Part shown: positions 39,326-48,442 of the stretch, in pieces
Numbering within the stretch: position 1 is the stretch's first letter
Layout: each line of letters begins with the position of its first letter
Origin: Oxalobacteraceae bacterium
GTDB taxonomy: Bacteria > Pseudomonadota > Gammaproteobacteria > Burkholderiales > Burkholderiaceae_D
Assembly: GCA_021151485.1 (NCBI GenBank)
Contig: JAGKXB010000009.1
Coordinates: 1-64,000 of the forward strand
Direction of reading: 5' to 3'
Length of the DNA: 64,000 nucleotides
Position numbers and translations under genes: made by a program
The notes under the pieces: generated by a model
Databases searched by the model: none
What the model was told of the DNA's origin: nothing
What the model saw: only the letters and a program-made list of their open reading frames with translations

Positions 39326-39934
39326 TTACAATTTGCGTGCGCCGTGCACGACGTCAACGAACTTAACTGCTTGTTGTTCCATATCAATAACGAAACTATC
39401 AACCAAGGCACGGAAATGGCGATAGAAAAACAGCGCTGGCATCGCAATCACCAAGCCAAAACCAGTGTTATAAAGTGCCACCGAGATACCATGCGCCAAC
39501 TGAGTTGGGTTAGCACCAGCGGCATTTTGTGCCCCAAAAATTTCAATCATCCCAACCACGGTACCAAACAATCCCATCAAAGGTGCAAGCGAGGCAATGG
39601 TGCCAATGGTGGTGAGAAAGCGCTCCAACTCATGGGCGACGGCGCGCCCCTCCTCCTCAATCGATTCTTTCATGACTTCTCGTGGCGCTTGAGCATTGCG
39701 CAAGCCCGCTGCTAGTACACGGCCCAAAAGAGAATTTTTTTCTAATTTTTCGATTATTTCTGTAGTAACTTTGCCATTGCGATAAACCAAAACGACTTCC
39801 GCTAATAATTTACGCGGCACAATCTTGCTTCTACGCAAATATAAAGTACGCTCAATAATGAGAGCCATAACAACAACAGAAGTAATGAGCAATAAACCAA
39901 TTGGCCAGCCAGCGGCTTGTAAAATAGCAAACAA
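39326..39934 (-). CDS. exbB: MotA/TolQ/ExbB proton channel family protein
   Basis: The 202-residue protein has three transmembrane helices (GLLLITSVVVMALIIERTLY, SLAPLMGLFGTVVGMIEIFG and a C-terminal one with TGFGLVIAMPALFFY). The GLFGTV motif and the cytoplasmic loop RNAQAPREVMKESIEEEG are typical. The start is TTG, giving MFAILQAAGWPIGL, because AAGGAG lies six bases upstream; the frame stays open much further upstream but that part is not conserved. It forms the proton channel with ExbD, encoded 14 bases downstream. Confidence 0.93.
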   Translation of the reverse strand: MFAILQAAGWPIGLLLITSVVVMALIIERTLYLRRSKIVPRKLLAEVVLVYRNGKVTTEIIEKLEKNSLLGRVLAAGLRNAQAPREVMKESIEEEGRAVAHELERFLTTIGTIASLAPLMGLFGTVVGMIEIFGAQNAAGANPTQLAHGISVALYNTGFGLVIAMPALFFYRHFRALVDSFVIDMEQQAVKFVDVVHGARKL

Positions 39935-40108
39935 AAGAAGCTCCTTAATATCAACTAAACAACTAAACTTCGACAAATCAACAAGATGCGGCAATTTAAC
40001 GTGTTGCGCCAGAGTCAGCAAGCGAAATACCATTAAATACTGATTAAAACCAACCACTCTCCCCCTCCAAAGTCCCCTTCGCCGGAAGAGAATACAACCC
40101 CACCATCT

Positions 40109-41458
40109 ATGAATATAAATAAACCAACCACCCCCCCCGTCATTTTGACCGTTTCCGCTTTGAATCAAACGGCAGGACGTCTGTTGGAACAAGGCTTTGG
40201 ATTAACGTGGATTGCGGGTGAAATCTCCAACCTCACTCGTGCGGCATCGGGCCATTATTACTTCACGCTCAAAGATGATGCAGCGCAAGTGCGTGCCGTG
40301 ATGTTTCGTGGGCGGGCGCAGTATGCGGATTTTTCTCCTCGCGACGGCGACAAAGTGGAAGTGCGTGCCATGGTAACTTTGTATGCGCCAAGGGGAGATT
40401 ATCAACTTAATGTGGAATCAATCCGACGTGCAGGCGTAGGTAATTTATACGAAGCTTTTTTGCAGCTGAAAAATAAGTTAAACGCAGAAGGTTTATTCGA
40501 TGCCAGCCGTAAACGAACACTGCCCATTTTCCCGCGCACTCTCGGCATCGTCACCAGCCCGCAAGCAGCAGCTTTGCGCGATGTATTAACTACACTAAAG
40601 CGCCGAGCACCACATATTCAACTCATTCTTTATCCCACGCCAGTGCAAGGACATGGCGCCGCTGAAAAAATTGCGCATGCCATCCAGACTGCTTCTGCTC
40701 GTGCAGAATGCCAGGTGTTATTGGTTTGTCGTGGTGGGGGCAGTATTGAAGATTTGTGGGCGTTTAATGAAGAAATCGTCGCACGCGCCATCACTACATG
40801 CCGGATACCCGTCATTTCCGGTGTCGGGCATGAAACGGATATCACCATCGCTGACTTTAGCGCCGATGTACGGGCACCAACACCTACCGCAGCAGCCGAA
40901 ATGGCGGCAACAACGCGTGCTGATTGGTTAGCTATGCTAGCCACGCATGCTGACGATTTAACACGCGCCATGCACAAACAATGCACCAATGCGGCGCAAA
41001 GGCTGGATTGGTTATCCGCTAAATTAATCAGCCCGTCGGCTTACATCCATCGTGAACGCATGAAGTTGCACGCCTTGTTTACCAACATGACACATGCGAT
41101 ACGCTTGCCACTGATTAAGAAGCGTTTCGCGCTCACGCATTTGGGCAATCGCCTCACTTCACCCTCCTTGAATACTAAACAGCAGCGTAATCATTTAACA
41201 GAAAATAAACGTCGCATAGCGACTTGCATGAACAATCAGCTTGCGCAACATCGCCTGACTTTATCGGCGCTCAACGCGCAATTGGAATTGCTCAACCCAC
41301 AGCGTACTTTGGAGCGAGGCTATTCCATCGTGACGGATACCAAAGGAAAATTAGTCCGCTCCCCCCAACAAATCCACCCGCGCACAACCATCATCATGCG
41401 TTCTGCTGAAGGAACGGCGGAGCTGCATATTGCACAGGTTCAAGCAATGCTGGAGTAA
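40109..41458 (+). CDS. xseA: Exodeoxyribonuclease VII large subunit
   Basis: XseA with XseB degrades single-stranded DNA. The 449-residue protein has the N-terminal OB-fold ([30 protein letters not shown], seen in part), the middle catalytic region with [59 protein letters not shown], and a long coiled-coil C-terminus. The ribosome-binding site is weak. It is divergent from exbB; xseB is not adjacent. Confidence 0.96.
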   Translation: MNINKPTTPPVILTVSALNQTAGRLLEQGFGLTWIAGEISNLTRAASGHYYFTLKDDAAQVRAVMFRGRAQYADFSPRDGDKVEVRAMVTLYAPRGDYQLNVESIRRAGVGNLYEAFLQLKNKLNAEGLFDASRKRTLPIFPRTLGIVTSPQAAALRDVLTTLKRRAPHIQLILYPTPVQGHGAAEKIAHAIQTASARAECQVLLVCRGGGSIEDLWAFNEEIVARAITTCRIPVISGVGHETDITIADFSADVRAPTPTAAAEMAATTRADWLAMLATHADDLTRAMHKQCTNAAQRLDWLSAKLISPSAYIHRERMKLHALFTNMTHAIRLPLIKKRFALTHLGNRLTSPSLNTKQQRNHLTENKRRIATCMNNQLAQHRLTLSALNAQLELLNPQRTLERGYSIVTDTKGKLVRSPQQIHPRTTIIMRSAEGTAELHIAQVQAMLE

Positions 41459-41540
41459 AAAATATTACAATCTCGCCTTAGTTTGGAATATGCCTCCAAA
41501 TTCTCATGCCAGATTTTTATCAAAATCAGCCAAGTGCAAC

Positions 41541-41570
41541 CAAATTTGGCCAAATTCGGCCAAATTTAAT
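41541..41570. repeat. Tandem decamers upstream of sodB
   Basis: Three head-to-tail ten-base units close to CAAATTYGGC lie 16-45 bases before the sodB start codon. The spacing of about one helical turn suits a regulator binding site, but it overlaps the 5' untranslated region close to the ribosome-binding site, so it may instead be simple duplication. Confidence 0.5.
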
Positions 41571-41585
41571 CTAAAAGGAAACATC

Positions 41586-42164
41586 ATGACCCATACCTTG
41601 CCAGCCTTATCTTATGCATTGGATGCTTTGCAACCTTACATTTCCAAAGAAACATTGGAATTTCATTACGGCAAACATCATCAAACCTATGTAACAAATC
41701 TGAATAATCTGATTAAAGATACAGAGTATGAAAATGCCTCATTGGAAGACATCATCAAAAAATCTTCAGGCGGTATCTTCAACAATGCAGCACAAGTATG
41801 GAACCACACCTTCTACTGGAATTGCATGAAACCCAACGGCGGTGGCGCACCTACCGGTGCGTTGGCTGATGCCATCAACGCCAAATGGGGATCGTTCGAT
41901 AAGTTCAAGGAAGAATTTGGCAAATCCTGCGCCACCAATTTTGGTTCTGGCTGGACTTGGTTGGTGAAAAAAGCCGATGGTTCCGTTGATTTGTCGAACA
42001 CATCCAATGCAGGTTGCCCATTAACCGGCACAGACAAACCCTTGTTGACTTGCGACGTGTGGGAACACGCTTATTACATCGACTACCGCAACGCACGTCC
42101 TAAATATGTGGAAATGTTTTGGAACGTAGTTGATTGGGATTTTGTTGCTAAAAATTTTGCTTAA
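41586..42164 (+). CDS. sodB: Superoxide dismutase (Fe type)
   Basis: The 192-residue protein is an iron/manganese superoxide dismutase. Metal ligands are visible in [24 protein letters not shown] and [27 protein letters not shown] and FGSGWTWLV fit the Fe type of proteobacteria. The ATG giving [15 protein letters not shown] has AAAGGA upstream; the frame extends well upstream without conservation. It acts in the cytoplasm. Confidence 0.96.
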   Translation: MTHTLPALSYALDALQPYISKETLEFHYGKHHQTYVTNLNNLIKDTEYENASLEDIIKKSSGGIFNNAAQVWNHTFYWNCMKPNGGGAPTGALADAINAKWGSFDKFKEEFGKSCATNFGSGWTWLVKKADGSVDLSNTSNAGCPLTGTDKPLLTCDVWEHAYYIDYRNARPKYVEMFWNVVDWDFVAKNFA

Positions 42165-42171
42165 TCGCTTA

Positions 42172-42240
42172 ACGTCATAACGTCATCACGTCATAACGTC
42201 ATTACTTCACAAGCTGGGTTAATGCTTTACCAACCCAGCT
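42172..42240 (+). terminator. Direct repeats and hairpin after sodB
   Basis: Four ACGTCAT repeats with a period of about eight to nine bases (42172-42203) are followed by a perfect stem AGCTGGGTT/AACCCAGCT (42212-42240) with an eleven-base loop. The stem may end sodB transcription, but no T-tract follows, so it is not a classical terminator. Confidence 0.4.
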
Positions 42241-42297
42241 AACTCAACTAACCCAGCTAGCTCAGCTGATTTCAACCAAACTCAAGTAGAGGCACCA

Positions 42298-42951
42298 TTG
42301 AAAGATATCAACCAGCTTATTGCCGGCGTTGAGCGCTTCCAAACCAAATATTTTGGAGAGGAACGTAGCCTTTTCTCACAACTGAGTAAAAGCCAGCAAC
42401 CGCGTGCTCTCGTGATTTCCTGCTGTGACTCTCGAGTCGATCCCGCCATCCTGACTGGTGCTGATCCAGGGGATTTGTTTATCGTGCGCAATGTGGCGAA
42501 CCTGGTCCCTCCTTACCGCAATGAAGCAAAAGCGCCAGGGATACGCGCTGCGCTTGAATTTGCCGTAAAAAGCCTGCAAGTGGAGCACATCATCGTACTG
42601 GGACATTCTAGCTGTGGCGGTATTCAAGCCTTGATGAGCGATGAAAACATTACCAACAAATATTACGAATTCATCGGTGCCTGGGTCAGTATTGCCAAAC
42701 GCGCACGAGAAAAAGTATTGCGTGAATTACCGCAAGCGCTGCCCGCTGTTCAAGCTCGAGCCTGCGAACAAGAGTCTATTTTGGTCTCGCTGGAAAATTT
42801 ACTGTCTTTTCCATGGATACAAGAACGTGTCGAACAAAATACTCTCATGCTGCATGGGTGGTATTTCGATATTGATACGGGTGAATTGCTGGCTTATTCC
42901 GATAAAAATCGGACGTTTGATCCGTTGGTAGCAGAATCGGTTACGAATTAA
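42298..42951 (+). CDS. Beta-class carbonic anhydrase
   Basis: The 217-residue protein hydrates CO2. The zinc ligands and catalytic Asp-Arg pair appear in ISCCDSRVDPAILT, the remaining ligands in VLGHSSCGGIQAL, and GDLFIVRNVANLVPPY is typical of the family. The start is TTG (MKDINQLIAGVERFQ), with AGAGG about seven bases upstream. It follows sodB but is separated by repeats and a hairpin. Confidence 0.94.
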   Translation: MKDINQLIAGVERFQTKYFGEERSLFSQLSKSQQPRALVISCCDSRVDPAILTGADPGDLFIVRNVANLVPPYRNEAKAPGIRAALEFAVKSLQVEHIIVLGHSSCGGIQALMSDENITNKYYEFIGAWVSIAKRAREKVLRELPQALPAVQARACEQESILVSLENLLSFPWIQERVEQNTLMLHGWYFDIDTGELLAYSDKNRTFDPLVAESVTN

Positions 42952-42987
42952 ATCCCACGAGAGTCAACAAAACCCGGCTCATCGCAT

Positions 42988-43009
42988 CGTCGTTCCGTGG
43001 GAACGACGG
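42988..43009. repeat. REP-like palindrome (short copy)
   Basis: A tight palindrome of CGTCGTTCC and GGAACGACG with a GTG centre. It matches the outer ends of the longer palindromic elements further on and is probably a remnant of one. It lies between the 3' ends of the carbonic anhydrase and SDR genes. Confidence 0.8.
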
Positions 43010-43020
43010 CAATACGTGCG

Positions 43021-43803
43021 CTAAACTGCAGAAGCCCCCCCATCAATCGCCAGAATTTGCCCCGTAATATGCTTACTGGCATCAGACGCAAATAACAACG
43101 CCGCACCTTTCAAATCTTCATCATCCCCCAAACGCTGCAATGGCACACGTTGCGTCAAGTTTTCCATACCTAAACGATCAATCACACCTTGCGTCAATTT
43201 AGAGGGAAACAATCCCGGTGCCAGCGCATTAACCGTAATGCCATACTCGCCCCACTCAGCAGCTAAAGCACGGGTGAAGTTAACCAAAGCGCCTTTGGAA
43301 GTATTGTAAGCAAGCATTTGCATCGTACCCGGCACATTGCCCAGCAAACCAGCAATCGAGGCCACATTGACAATCTTGCCGTAGCGATTGGGGATCATGG
43401 ATAACTTCCCCACTGCTTGCGATAGTAGAAAAATGCTGCGGATATTCAAATCCATCAATTTGTCCCAAGCGTCTATCGAACATTCTTGCGCAGATGCCAT
43501 GTACGACGCTCCGGCGTTATTCACCAAAATATCAATCCGCCCCAAGCGTGCCAAGGCTTCTTGCACCAAAGGCAAAATGGCATTTTCTTGCCGCAAATCC
43601 GCTGCAATCGTACTAACCACAATCCCGCGTTGCTGCAAATCACGCTGTGCCACATCCAAATCGGTTTGCGTACGCGCAACCAACACAATACGCGCGCCCT
43701 GCTCGCCTAATGCGATAGCAATTTGCAAACCCAAACCACGGGAACCACCAGTAATCACAGCAGTTTTATCAGTCAAATCAAATAGTTGTTGTGTGGTGCG
43801 CAT
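43021..43803 (-). CDS. SDR family NAD(P)-dependent oxidoreductase
   Basis: The 260-residue protein is a classical short-chain dehydrogenase. It has the nucleotide loop ITGGSRGLGLQIAIALGEQG, DILVNNAGASYM, the catalytic Ser region VASIAGLL and the Tyr-Lys pair in LAYNTSKGALVNF, then VNALAPGLFPSKLT. The substrate cannot be told; gluconate dehydrogenase-like and 3-oxoacyl-reductase-like enzymes share this layout. The ATG giving MRTTQQLFDL is chosen over a TTG six codons earlier. Confidence 0.9.
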   Translation of the reverse strand: MRTTQQLFDLTDKTAVITGGSRGLGLQIAIALGEQGARIVLVARTQTDLDVAQRDLQQRGIVVSTIAADLRQENAILPLVQEALARLGRIDILVNNAGASYMASAQECSIDAWDKLMDLNIRSIFLLSQAVGKLSMIPNRYGKIVNVASIAGLLGNVPGTMQMLAYNTSKGALVNFTRALAAEWGEYGITVNALAPGLFPSKLTQGVIDRLGMENLTQRVPLQRLGDDEDLKGAALLFASDASKHITGQILAIDGGASAV

Positions 43804-43843
43804 AGTAAGTAAATAAATCAATCAATAATTTTGTCGCGTATTT

Positions 43844-44158
43844 CTAAAAGACATAATCCATACACTGCCGATCTTCCCGCACAGCCGTGATGAATGGCTT
43901 CAACGCCTGGTGCTGTGGATGATCCTGATATGCATCCAATGCGGCTTTATCAACAAATACCGAATACAGCACCACATCAAACGTGGCTTCCAAACCTACT
44001 TGTTGACTGCTAGATGCCAACGCGGTTTCAAATGCCAATATGCCTGGCACGATATTGGCGCAGGCGTCGAGCAGGGTTTTCATTTTTAAGGCGTTGCTGG
44101 CTTTGTCAGCGCCTTCTGCGTGCTCTTTTAATTTCCACATGACGATGTGTTTAATCAT
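43844..44158 (-). CDS. Dabb (stress-responsive A/B barrel) family protein
   Basis: The 104-residue protein fits the dimeric ferredoxin-like Dabb family: MIKHIVMWKLKEHAEG, PGILAFETAL, DVVLYSVFVDKAALDAYQDHPQHQALKPFI. Its function is unknown; some relatives are enzymes on polyketides. The chosen ATG begins the conserved strand and has AAGGG upstream. It precedes the SDR gene by 40 bases on the same strand, so they may be co-transcribed. Confidence 0.88.
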   Translation of the reverse strand: MIKHIVMWKLKEHAEGADKASNALKMKTLLDACANIVPGILAFETALASSSQQVGLEATFDVVLYSVFVDKAALDAYQDHPQHQALKPFITAVREDRQCMDYVF

Positions 44159-44347
44159 TGTTATTACCCTTTTGTTTGATCTATTTATTGATCGATTATT
44201 CAAAAATTCAAAACGCGGGCAATTTTACCTATGTCTGTAAAATGGGTGGATAGATAAATCCAGACTCGCTATGAATACCCATTGCTTCCACAAATATAGA
44301 CGGTAATACTGAGAAATTTAAAGCCGGCTGGAAGGGTAAACTCAAAA

Positions 44348-44443
44348 CCGTCGTCCCCGAATGCTTTAGTCGGGGACCCAGTGTCTTTTAGTAGCAAACA
44401 ACGAAAGACACTGGATTCCCGCCTAAACCCGCGGGAACGACGG
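44348..44443. repeat. REPIN-like palindromic element, copy upstream of selO
   Basis: A 96-bp element starts CCGTCGTCCCCG and ends CGCGGGAACGACGG. The left arm contains TTTAGTCGGGGACCCAGTG and the right arm CACTGGATTCCCGCC, so the two ends can fold on each other. It lies about 70 bases before the selO start. The gap from 44159 to 44515 holds no other recognisable feature. Confidence 0.9.
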
Positions 44444-44515
44444 AAATTAATTAAAACAGGAATCAAACGCGTGGCCAATAAAGAAATCGCAAAAATAACT
44501 AACCGTTTATCACAT

Positions 44516-45994
44516 ATGGATGAGCTGATTTTTGATCATTCATTTGCCACCTTACCGCCGCAATTCTTCACCCGCGTGGTGCCAACACCCATGCCTGCGC
44601 CTTATTTGGTCGCAAGCAGTCCATCCGCTGCTGCCATGATAGGCATAGATCACGCGGCATTTTCTGATGACGATTTCATCGTCAGCTTTGTTGGCAATCA
44701 CATTCCTGCTAAAGCGCAACCACTGGCAGCGGTTTATTCTGGTCATCAATTTGGTGTCTGGGCAGGTCAATTAGGCGACGGCCGTGCAATATTGCTAGGT
44801 GATGTTGCCAGCAAGGATGGAGTACGGATGGAATTGCAATTGAAAGGCGCAGGTCGCACGCCCTATTCCCGCATGGGAGATGGCCGAGCGGTATTGCGTT
44901 CATCAATTCGAGAATTTCTCTGCTCGGAAGCCATGGCTGCGCTAGGCATTCCTACTTCACGTGCTTTATGCATCATGGGCTCTGACTTGCCCGTCATGCG
45001 TGAAACAGTGGAAAGCGCAGCGGTTGTCACCCGCATGGCACCCAGCTTTATCCGCTTTGGCTCGTTTGAGCATTGGACGCATAGCACACATAACAATCAT
45101 CAATCCGCATTACAAACCTTGTCAGATTATGTGATCGACCAGTTTTATCCCGCCCTGCGCGATGCTCCCCAACCTTATGTCGCTTTGTTAAGGGAAGTCA
45201 CACGCCGCACGGCGCACCTGGTTGCGCAATGGCAGGCGGTGGGTTTTATGCATGGCGTGTTAAATACCGACAATATGTCGATTCTAGGACTGACGCTGGA
45301 TTACGGCCCATTTGGCTTTATGGAAGCATTCGACCCGCATCACATTTGCAATCACAGCGATCAGCACGGACGTTACGCCTATCACATGCAACCACAAATC
45401 GGATACTGGAATTGTTACGCCCTAGGCCAGGCATTGCTGCCGTTGATAGGCGATGTAGAGGAAGCGCAAGCTGCTCTCGCTATTTATCCCATCGAATACA
45501 AAAACAAAATAGATGCCCTATGGCATGCCAAATTGGGCTTGACGACGCAATTGCCGGATGACGATCAGCTGATTGCCAACATGTTTAGCATGATGCAAAG
45601 CAATCACGTTGATTTCACGCAATTTTTCCGGCGCTTAAGTCAGGTACAAACTTCTAATGTAGACAACAATAACAGCGATACAGCTTTACGTGATTCGATG
45701 TTGGATAGAGCTGCTTTCGACAGCTGGGCAGCGCAATATCGGCAACGTTTACAACAAGAAAACAGCGTCGATAAAGCACGCAAAGAAGCCATGAACAGCA
45801 TCAATCCCAAATACGTGTTGCGTAACTATTTGGCACAAATTGCGATAGAAAAAGCGCAAAACAAAGATTTCTCAGAAATTGAAACCTTGTTGAATATTCT
45901 TTCCCGCCCATATGATGAGCAGCCGGAAGCCGAACAATACGCCGCACTGCCACCAGATTGGGCAAGTCACCTGGAAGTCAGTTGTTCCTCATAA
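44516..45994 (+). CDS. selO: Protein adenylyltransferase SelO (YdiU)
   Basis: The 492-residue pseudokinase-fold enzyme transfers AMP to Ser/Thr/Tyr of target proteins, as shown for SelO in E. coli. Visible motifs are GHQFGVWAGQLGDGRA, LQLKGAGRTPYSRMGDGRAVLRSSIREFL (seen in part), HGVLNTDNMSILGLTLDYGPFGFM, and QPQIGYWNCYALGQALLPL. The C-terminus ends SCSS, so a cysteine is kept near the usual selenocysteine position. The frame stays open upstream through a palindromic element; that extension is rejected and MDELIFDHSFATLPP is taken as the start, although no clear ribosome-binding site is seen. Confidence 0.94.
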   Translation: MDELIFDHSFATLPPQFFTRVVPTPMPAPYLVASSPSAAAMIGIDHAAFSDDDFIVSFVGNHIPAKAQPLAAVYSGHQFGVWAGQLGDGRAILLGDVASKDGVRMELQLKGAGRTPYSRMGDGRAVLRSSIREFLCSEAMAALGIPTSRALCIMGSDLPVMRETVESAAVVTRMAPSFIRFGSFEHWTHSTHNNHQSALQTLSDYVIDQFYPALRDAPQPYVALLREVTRRTAHLVAQWQAVGFMHGVLNTDNMSILGLTLDYGPFGFMEAFDPHHICNHSDQHGRYAYHMQPQIGYWNCYALGQALLPLIGDVEEAQAALAIYPIEYKNKIDALWHAKLGLTTQLPDDDQLIANMFSMMQSNHVDFTQFFRRLSQVQTSNVDNNNSDTALRDSMLDRAAFDSWAAQYRQRLQQENSVDKARKEAMNSINPKYVLRNYLAQIAIEKAQNKDFSEIETLLNILSRPYDEQPEAEQYAALPPDWASHLEVSCSS

Positions 45995-46040
45995 ACATGT
46001 TCATACCCCCATCCCTTCATACCGTTAAAAAGGAAATACG

Positions 46041-46439
46041 ATGAGCAAACGCAAAATCATCAAAAGCGATCAAGAATGGCGCGCCAGCCTGACGCCTATG
46101 GAATACGAAGTCACACGTCATGCCGCGACCGAACCAGCTTTTAGCGGACGTTATTGGGATCATCATGAACACGGCATTTATACCTGCGTATGTTGCGGCA
46201 CCCCGCTGTTTGCATCCGATGCCAAATTCGATTCCGGCTGCGGCTGGCCCAGCTATTTCACCGCGCTCGATCCCGACGCCATCATCATGCAAACGGACCG
46301 CAGTCATGGCATGATGCGCACTGAAATTATTTGCAAGATTTGCGATGCGCACTTGGGGCATGTGTTTCCTGATGGTCCACCACCCACTGGATTACGCTAT
46401 TGCATCAACTCAGCATCCTTACATTTCACTCCGAAATAA
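46041..46439 (+). CDS. msrB: Peptide-methionine (R)-S-oxide reductase
   Basis: MsrB repairs the R-form of oxidised methionine. The 132-residue protein has the four structural zinc cysteines (CVCC and CKIC), the [11 protein letters not shown] motif and the catalytic cysteine in [17 protein letters not shown] precedes the ATG. It is the first of msrB-yciB-bolA-PPIase, a standard order in this group. Confidence 0.96.
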   Translation: MSKRKIIKSDQEWRASLTPMEYEVTRHAATEPAFSGRYWDHHEHGIYTCVCCGTPLFASDAKFDSGCGWPSYFTALDPDAIIMQTDRSHGMMRTEIICKICDAHLGHVFPDGPPPTGLRYCINSASLHFTPK

Positions 46440-46457
46440 AGAAAGTACAACACCAAC

Positions 46458-47078
46458 ATGAAATTTTTATTCGACCTTTTCCCCGTCATCCTCTTTTTTG
46501 GCATGTTCAAATGGAGCGAAGGCCACCCAGACGCTGCCCAAGCATTTGCCAACGACTACCTATCCAGCTTTGTATCTGGTGGCGTAGTATCCGCCACCCA
46601 AGCGCCTATCCTGCTAGCAACGGCTATTACCATCATCGCCAACGTCGGGCAAATTGTCTACTTGCTGCTAAAAGGTAAAAAAGTCGATGCTCCGCTCTGG
46701 ATGTCGCTCATCATCGTCGGCTTGTTTGGCGGCGCCACCATTTATTTCCACAATGAAGCCTTCATCAAATGGAAACCAAGCATTCTGTACTGGTGTTTTG
46801 CGGCAGCGTTGTTCGTCAGCCAAACCGTCTTTAAAAAGAACCTCATCCGCAAGATGATGGAGCAACAAGTCAGCTTGCCCGAAACAGCCTGGCAACAACT
46901 GAATTGGGCCTGGGTGCTGTTCTTTGCCGCGATGGGGATTGTGAATTTGTACGTGGCATTTAATTTTTCTACCGCAGCCTGGGTCAACTTTAAGTTGTTT
47001 GGCTTTATGGGATTGATGCTGGTATTTATCATCGCCCAAAGCGTTTTTTTGGCTAAACATATTAAGACCAAGCCTTGA
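46458..47078 (+). CDS. yciB: Inner membrane-spanning protein YciB (septation protein A)
   Basis: The 206-residue protein has about five transmembrane helices. It shows the family start [21 protein letters not shown] and the motif SVFLAKHIK at the end, with [21 protein letters not shown] in the centre (seen in part). YciB is linked to septation and envelope integrity. It carries an insertion typical of beta members ([14 protein letters not shown]) after the first helix. Confidence 0.93.
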   Translation: MKFLFDLFPVILFFGMFKWSEGHPDAAQAFANDYLSSFVSGGVVSATQAPILLATAITIIANVGQIVYLLLKGKKVDAPLWMSLIIVGLFGGATIYFHNEAFIKWKPSILYWCFAAALFVSQTVFKKNLIRKMMEQQVSLPETAWQQLNWAWVLFFAAMGIVNLYVAFNFSTAAWVNFKLFGFMGLMLVFIIAQSVFLAKHIKTKP

Positions 47079-47120
47079 GTAGCTCACTTCTTTCGTGAAA
47101 TTCACAGTCATAACTCTCCT

Positions 47121-47204
47121 CCGTCGTTCCCGCAGTTTTAGGCGGGAACCCAGCGACTTTGCCGTTTTAACGCCACTAGATTCCGCCCTACGCGGGAATG
47201 ACGG
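47121..47204. repeat. REPIN-like palindromic element, copy upstream of bolA
   Basis: An 84-bp copy of the element, CCGTCGTTCCCGC to GCGGGAATGACGG, with the left arm keeping TTTAGGCGGGAACCCAGCG. It ends 26 bases before the bolA start codon, so it must lie in the yciB-bolA transcript or in the bolA promoter. Confidence 0.9.
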
Positions 47205-47230
47205 AAATAAGTGTTTGGCTTAATAAAACC

Positions 47231-47512
47231 ATGAACCGTATAGACAACATCCAAACCCGTTTAAAAAACACCCTTTCCCCCTTGGAATGCGCACTAGAAG
47301 ATGAATCCGCATTACACGCCGGTCACCCTGGCGCAGCTTCAGGCGGTGGACATTACCGTTTACGCTTGGTTTGCCATCAATTTGAAGGATTGTCGCTCGT
47401 CGCGCGACATAGGCTAGTGTATGATGCCGTGCGCGATTTGATGCAAACAGATATCCATGCTCTTGCCATCGTTGCATTGGCGCCGTCTGAAATAGCGCAC
47501 ATTCCAGATTAA
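47231..47512 (+). CDS. bolA: BolA family protein
   Basis: The 93-residue protein has the BolA fold: IQTRLKNTLSPLECALEDES, then a Gly-rich loop (HPGAASGGGHYRL), and HRLVYDAVRDLMQTDIHALAIVA with the conserved His. BolA proteins work with monothiol glutaredoxins in Fe-S handling or as regulators. The open frame runs upstream into a palindromic element; the ATG giving MNRIDNIQ is the real start. It lies between yciB and the PPIase gene. Confidence 0.92.
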   Translation: MNRIDNIQTRLKNTLSPLECALEDESALHAGHPGAASGGGHYRLRLVCHQFEGLSLVARHRLVYDAVRDLMQTDIHALAIVALAPSEIAHIPD

Positions 47513-47579
47513 AAACAGATTAACAACAAACCTCGTTTCACTACCTTGTTATTTTTTACTTTCATTTAGGAAATACATA

Positions 47580-48356
47580 ATGACTTTAAGACCTGCTCGC
47601 TTGTTAGTAACCTTGTTTACCCTGGCTTCACTGCCTGCTTTTGCGCAAAACCTTGCGATTGTCAATGGCAAAGCTATCCCCTCCTCCCGTACTGAACTCA
47701 TGGTCAAACAATTGTTGACACAAGGTCAAAAAGACACTCCACAATTACGTGGCATGATTAAAGACGAATTGATCAATCGTGAAATCTTGACTCAAGAAGC
47801 CGACAAATTGGGCTTAGGTACGACACAAGAAGTCAAGGATCAACTGGAAATTGCACGCCAAGGCCTCGTCATTCGTGCATTAGTTAACGATTTCTTAAAG
47901 AAAAATCCTATCAAAGATGCAGAAATCAAAGCTGAATATGACAAATTCAAAGCACAAGCTAGTGATCAGGAATATCACGCACGTCATATTTTGGTAGAAA
48001 CTGAAGAGGAAGCCAGAACCATCATTGGCAAACTCAAAGCTGGTGAAAAATTTGAAGAATTAGCTAAACAATCCAAAGATCCAGGCTCTGCAGCGAACGG
48101 TGGTGATTTGGACTGGGCATCACCTGGCACGTTCGTTAAACCTTTCTCCGATGCAATGGTTGCATTGAAAAAAGGCAGTCTCACTGAAGTGCCAGTCAAA
48201 ACACAATTTGGTTTCCACGTCATCAAACTTGAAGACACACGCCCAGCGAAGGTTCCAAGTTTGGATGAAGTCAAACAACAAATTACTGAATTATTGCAAC
48301 AGAAAAAGCTACAAGCTTTCCAAGAAGGCTTACGTAAAAAAGCAAAGGTTCAATAA
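47580..48356 (+). CDS. Periplasmic peptidyl-prolyl isomerase (PpiC/parvulin type)
   Basis: The 258-residue protein has a signal peptide (LLVTLFTLASLPAFAQ), a SurA-like N-terminal helical part (residues about 40-130) and a parvulin domain (about 135-230). The parvulin domain contains YHARHILVETEEEA, KQSKDPGSAANGGDLDWASPG and KTQFGFHVIKLED. It helps fold outer membrane or secreted proteins in the periplasm. It ends in a clear bidirectional terminator. Confidence 0.94.
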   Translation: MTLRPARLLVTLFTLASLPAFAQNLAIVNGKAIPSSRTELMVKQLLTQGQKDTPQLRGMIKDELINREILTQEADKLGLGTTQEVKDQLEIARQGLVIRALVNDFLKKNPIKDAEIKAEYDKFKAQASDQEYHARHILVETEEEARTIIGKLKAGEKFEELAKQSKDPGSAANGGDLDWASPGTFVKPFSDAMVALKKGSLTEVPVKTQFGFHVIKLEDTRPAKVPSLDEVKQQITELLQQKKLQAFQEGLRKKAKVQ

Positions 48357-48383
48357 TTTGCACAAAGTTACATAAAAAATTTA

Positions 48384-48420
48384 AAAACGGCGACTTAATC
48401 AAATTAAGCCGCCGTTTTTT
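48384..48420. terminator. Bidirectional terminator between PPIase and ABC transporter genes
   Basis: The stem pairs AAAAACGGC and CTTAAT with ATTAAG and GCCGTTTTT around a CAA loop, with one mismatch, and is flanked by A- and T-runs. The two flanking genes converge here. Confidence 0.88.
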
Positions 48421-48442
48421 ATACATGAATATTTTTAGAAAT

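Noticed and set aside
44381..44515. N-terminal extension of selO through a palindromic element
   Set aside because: The extra residues come from the repeat (similar RKTLDSRLNPRERR-like translations appear at other copies) and are not part of the conserved protein.
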